From the NCBI GenBank assembly GCA_016193585.1, contig JACPRW010000001.1, positions 1-59,170 on the forward strand: a stretch of 59,170 nt of DNA, read 5' to 3'. The DNA comes from Candidatus Aenigmatarchaeota archaeon. GTDB taxonomy: Archaea; Aenigmatarchaeota; Aenigmatarchaeia; GW2011-AR5. A model generated the notes under the pieces. It had not been told where the DNA came from and ran no database searches. It was given only the letters and a program-made list of their open reading frames with translations. Both the position numbers and the translations under genes were made by a program. Of the stretch, positions 56,918-59,170 are shown piece after piece; the first letter of the stretch is position 1, and each line of letters begins with the position of its first letter.

Positions 56918-57988
56918 TCATCTGACCCTTCTCGACAGCGACCGGTGCGCGTCCCTGATCAGATTCGCGGTTGTTTCCCATCCAATGCACGAGTCGGTGA
57001 CCGACACGCCGTAGCGCAGGTCACCCGGGTCTTCCGGGATTTTCTGGCTGCCTTCGTAGAGGTTTGATTCGAGCATCATGCCGATTATCCCATTGTTGCC
57101 GTCGACGATCTGCCTGATCACGTCTTCAAAAACCACCGGCTGCTGCCTGTAGTCCTTGCCCGAATTGCCGTGACTGCAATCGATCATGAGCCTTTCAGAC
57201 AGGCCGGCTCTTCTGAGCATGTGCTGGGCTATCTGTACGCTGTCCCTGTCGTAATTCGTGCTGCCATCCCCTCCTCTGAGGACTATGTGCGTGTAGGGAT
57301 TGCCTCGTGTTGCAACAATCGACGGCACGCCGTCCTGGTCAAGCCCAAAAAAATGATGCGGGTGCCGTGCGGAAAGCACTGCATTGACGGCAACGTCTGT
57401 ATTTCCGTTGGTGCCATTTTTGAACCCCACAGTCATGGAGAGCCCTGAAGCCATTTCGCGGTGCTGCTGGGACTCTGTCGTCCGTGCACCGATTGCTGCC
57501 CACGATGTAAGGTCGCCAATATACTGCGGTGTGAAGGTATCCAAAAACTCTGTCCCTGATGGTAGGCCCATCCCCGCATTAGTGATAAGCATCTCACGTG
57601 CAATGCGGAGCCCGGCGTTGATATTTTCCTGCCCATCAAGATACGGCTCATTGATAAGCCCCTTCCAGCCAATGCTCGTCCGCGGCTTTTCGCCATACAT
57701 GCGCATTACTGTTACAAAGCTGTTGTGCACGTCCTCCGCCAAGCCTCTGAGCCGTTCGGCATAATCCCGGGCCGCCACAGGGTCGCTGATGGAGCAGGGA
57801 CCTACAACAAGCAGTTTTCTGCCGCCGCCATCAAGGATATCCCTGATGTACCGCCTGCCGAGCACAACCGTTTCCCGCTCCCTGTCGGTCAGTGGCAACC
57901 TGTCTTTCAGGTTGCGGGGGCTCATCAAGGGGCTGTAGCCGATAACGTTGTCGTCCACTATTTTGTGACCGTTGTAGCCGTCGAACAT
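56918..57988 (-). CDS. aroG: 3-deoxy-7-phosphoheptulonate (DAHP) synthase, class I
   Basis: The 356-residue protein has the AroF/G/H-type motifs: VVGPCSISDP (res. ~60), MRMYGEKPRTSIGWKGLINEP, MTVGFKNGTNG, HIVLRGG and MIDCSHGNSGKD. It condenses PEP and erythrose 4-phosphate, the first step of aromatic amino acid synthesis. This bacterial-type form is different from the AroA' type many archaea use, so the gene may be acquired. ATG 57988 (MFDGYNGHK) starts close to the catalytic barrel; the 14-codon longer frame is less likely. With the TyrA-like gene it suggests tyrosine synthesis. Confidence 0.93.
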   Translation of the reverse strand: MFDGYNGHKIVDDNVIGYSPLMSPRNLKDRLPLTDRERETVVLGRRYIRDILDGGGRKLLVVGPCSISDPVAARDYAERLRGLAEDVHNSFVTVMRMYGEKPRTSIGWKGLINEPYLDGQENINAGLRIAREMLITNAGMGLPSGTEFLDTFTPQYIGDLTSWAAIGARTTESQQHREMASGLSMTVGFKNGTNGNTDVAVNAVLSARHPHHFFGLDQDGVPSIVATRGNPYTHIVLRGGDGSTNYDRDSVQIAQHMLRRAGLSERLMIDCSHGNSGKDYRQQPVVFEDVIRQIVDGNNGIIGMMLESNLYEGSQKIPEDPGDLRYGVSVTDSCIGWETTANLIRDAHRSLSRRVR

Positions 57989-58173
57989 AGGTGCGCCTTC
58001 GTGCTGCAGGATGTACCATGAGGTTGGCAATGAACCTGAATATACGGTGCTGCCCTAGCGGGCAACGTACAAGCAAGCGCAGATGCCCAGCCATGGTGCA
58101 TGATGCATGATGACCGGCATATGTATCATCAAAAGATTTTTATTCCTACTGGTTATGTAGGCATGTCCATTCT

Positions 58174-58268
58174 TATAGCAGATTGTAATAATAATGGAAC
58201 TTTTAGCTGCAATCTGCTATAGGGAAAGAACATCATAAAATGTTCCAAAATCAATGTTCTTTACTATT
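58174..58268. repeat. Paired-hairpin element, subfamily D (copy 2)
   Basis: The unit differs from 40792-40886 by one base (GCCGC versus GCTGC near the end of hairpin 1). Its terminal ACTATTA provides the stop codon (TAA on the minus strand, 58267-58269) of a displaced srp54 3' end. Confidence 0.85.
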
Positions 58269-58293
58269 ACTTCATCCCGAACTGCCTGAATAG
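58267..58293 (-). other. Displaced copy of the last nine codons of srp54
   Basis: On the minus strand 58293-58267 reads L-F-R-Q-F-G-M-K-stop, identical in protein to the end of srp54 at 58466-58440. The codons differ synonymously, with GC-ending codons here (TTC, CAG, TTC, AAG) and AT-ending codons in the current gene end. The two copies flank an E-type repeat unit and the GAACC/GGTTC hairpin. Confidence 0.85.
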
Positions 58294-58295
58294 AA

Positions 58296-58314
58296 GGAGA
58301 ACCTAAGGTTCTCC
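58296..58314. repeat. GAACC/GGTTC hairpin
   Basis: GGAGAACC TAA GGTTCTCC is a perfect hairpin with a three-base loop. Similar GAACC/GGTTC hairpins lie at the tRNA cluster (introns, ~5294-5320 and ~5414-5431), before tRNA-Met (~41258-41272) and in the 9056-9212 leader. Confidence 0.6.
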
Positions 58315-58338
58315 CCGCTATCATCCTCTCTCCTATGT

Positions 58339-58433
58339 AATAGTATGTTCAGTTTATTTTGGAACATTTTATGCTGAACATGCAGTATAGCAGGTTCGAA
58401 CGAAAAGTTCCAGTATTATTCGAACCTGCTATA
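58339..58433. repeat. Paired-hairpin element, subfamily E (copy 2)
   Basis: The unit starts AATAG and ends CTATA. Hairpin 1 (TATGTTCAG / CTGAACATG) has a loop with TTTTGGAACATTTTA; hairpin 2 (AGCAGGTTCGAAC / TTCGAACCTGCT) has a loop with AAAGTTCCAGTA. GGAAC and GTTCC of the loops are complementary. It ends six bases before the present srp54 stop. Confidence 0.85.
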
Positions 58434-58439
58434 AGCATT

Positions 58440-59170
58440 TTATTTCATCCCAAATTGTCTGAAGAGTCCCTGCATGCCGCTCCGCTTGAGCTTCGCCGGC
58501 GAGATCTTCTTCATCATCTTCCTGATGCTATTGTAATTGTTGAGCAGCTCGCGCACATCGCTTTCGCTGCGGCCTGACCCATGGGCGATGCGCCGGATGC
58601 GCGATGACGTTATGAGCGCCGGGTCTGCCCGTTCTTCCATGGTCATGCTCTGGAGCAGGTACTTCCACCGCTTCATTTTCTTTTCCTGGACGTTGGTGTC
58701 CATCTTGCTGCCAATCCTGCCGAGTCCCATCATATCGAGGATGCCGGAAAGCGGCCCCATTTTCTGCACGCCTTCTATCTGCGAATAGAAATCGTCCAGC
58801 GTGAAGTCCCCTCCCATGATTTTCTCGGCCCGTTTCTCGTCCAGCGTTGTTTTTGCTTTTTCAAGGAGCGCTTCAATGTCGGGCATGCCGAGGAGCCGCG
58901 ACACGAATTTCTCGGGGTCGTACATCTGCAGGTCTTCGACCGTTTCGCCGGTGGTGATGAATTTCACCTGCGCGCCGGTCTCGTGGCAGGCGGTGAGGGC
59001 GCCGCCGCCGCGGGCAGTCGCGTCAAGCTTGGTGACAATGACGTCGGTGATGCCCAGCGCGTCATGGAACGCCTTTGCCTGCTGCCGTGCTGCCTGCCCG
59101 ATGTCAGCGGGTACGACAAGAATGCGCTCGTCAGCGTTAAGCTCCCGGTTGACACGCTGAATCTCGCCAA
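58440..59170 (-). CDS. srp54: Signal recognition particle 54 kDa protein (C-terminal part)
   Basis: The 5' part is outside the window. The visible ~243 residues include the G-domain end, with ADIGQAARQQAKAFHDALGITDVIVTKLDATARGGGAL (GQAAR and TKLD are G4/closing-loop motifs), then the M domain with MGPLSGILDMMGLG, the signal-sequence-binding region and SRxRRIAHGSGRSESDVRELLNNY, the SRP RNA-binding helix-turn-helix. SRP54 binds signal peptides at the ribosome. The end LFRQFGMK is unusual in being duplicated (58267-58293) with synonymous codons, and the present last codons are AT-rich, unlike the rest of the gene. Confidence 0.97.
   Translation of the reverse strand, partial: GEIQRVNRELNADERILVVPADIGQAARQQAKAFHDALGITDVIVTKLDATARGGGALTACHETGAQVKFITTGETVEDLQMYDPEKFVSRLLGMPDIEALLEKAKTTLDEKRAEKIMGGDFTLDDFYSQIEGVQKMGPLSGILDMMGLGRIGSKMDTNVQEKKMKRWKYLLQSMTMEERADPALITSSRIRRIAHGSGRSESDVRELLNNYNSIRKMMKKISPAKLKRSGMQGLFRQFGMK

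Noticed and set aside
3898-58433. CRISPR array from the repeated palindromes
   Set aside because: Units are dispersed, not regularly spaced with unique spacers, and no cas genes are near. Each unit is a double hairpin, not a short repeat.

Overview
This window is archaeal chromosome. It carries archaeal-type RNA polymerase subunits (rpoH, fused rpoB, split rpoA1/rpoA2), EF-2 with the diphthamide-site motif, eL30-like and eL40 ribosomal proteins, an archaeal NusA-like KH protein, replication factor C small subunit, proteasome alpha, SRP54, a RIO1 kinase, a UbiA-type ether-lipid prenyltransferase, TATA-like boxes and introns in three tRNA genes. The small, compact gene set, the PPi-type phosphofructokinase and the divergent RNA polymerase trigger loop fit a DPANN-like lineage, but the sequence alone does not fix the phylum.

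Layout. 1-3.8 kb is an AT-rich accessory island: a transposase remnant, a Ser/Thr kinase abutting it, and a four-gene overlapping plasmid-like module (RHH regulator, two small proteins, D5-like ATPase) divergent from a winged-helix-like regulator. 4.0-5.3 kb holds 5S rRNA and two adjacent intron-bearing tRNAs (Asp and probably Lys) whose introns are nearly identical in their 3' halves. 5.4-17 kb is the rpoH-rpoB-orf-rpoA1-rpoA2-L30e-nusA-S12-S7 cluster, with an intein placed in the trigger loop of RpoA''. 17-24 kb has a prephenate dehydrogenase-like gene, a low-complexity Ala/Glu-rich secreted protein, EF-2, a half-SWIB-like mini protein and phosphofructokinase. 24.8-31.4 kb is mostly small hypothetical genes (two pentapeptide-repeat paralogues, a TraB-like protein, zinc-ribbon proteins, a cytidine deaminase-like enzyme) plus UbiA. 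31.5-38.2 kb is a seven-gene minus-strand operon (transglutaminase-like protein, AK6/Fap7, orf, HtpX, RecQ, L40e, RIO1). 38.3-44 kb has rfcS and two similar cassettes of secreted protein plus lipoprotein. 44.2-56 kb has FtsZ, a 2.3-kaa surface subtilase, small coiled-coil genes and a pilin/fibrinogen-domain fusion flanked by copies of a neighbouring gene's 3' end. 56-59 kb has proteasome alpha, DAHP synthase and SRP54 (cut by the window edge).

The most unusual signal is a dense family of 95-97 bp intergenic elements, each built of two hairpins that begin TATAG and end CTATA. Stem sequences differ completely between subfamilies but stay paired, and the two apical loops of a unit tend to be complementary to each other. 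At least eleven units or half units lie in 59 kb. Two composites look like one unit inserted inside another, which implies mobility. Units sit at gene ends, where their terminal CTATA can supply a stop codon (41837, 17190) or a TATA box (tRNA-Asp, L30e). At srp54 the last nine codons exist twice, with synonymous differences, on either side of such a unit.

The genes given here are read from translations and motifs only; no database search was possible. Start codons were moved from the longest ORF when a Shine-Dalgarno-like motif, a TATA distance or the family N-terminus supported a different one.
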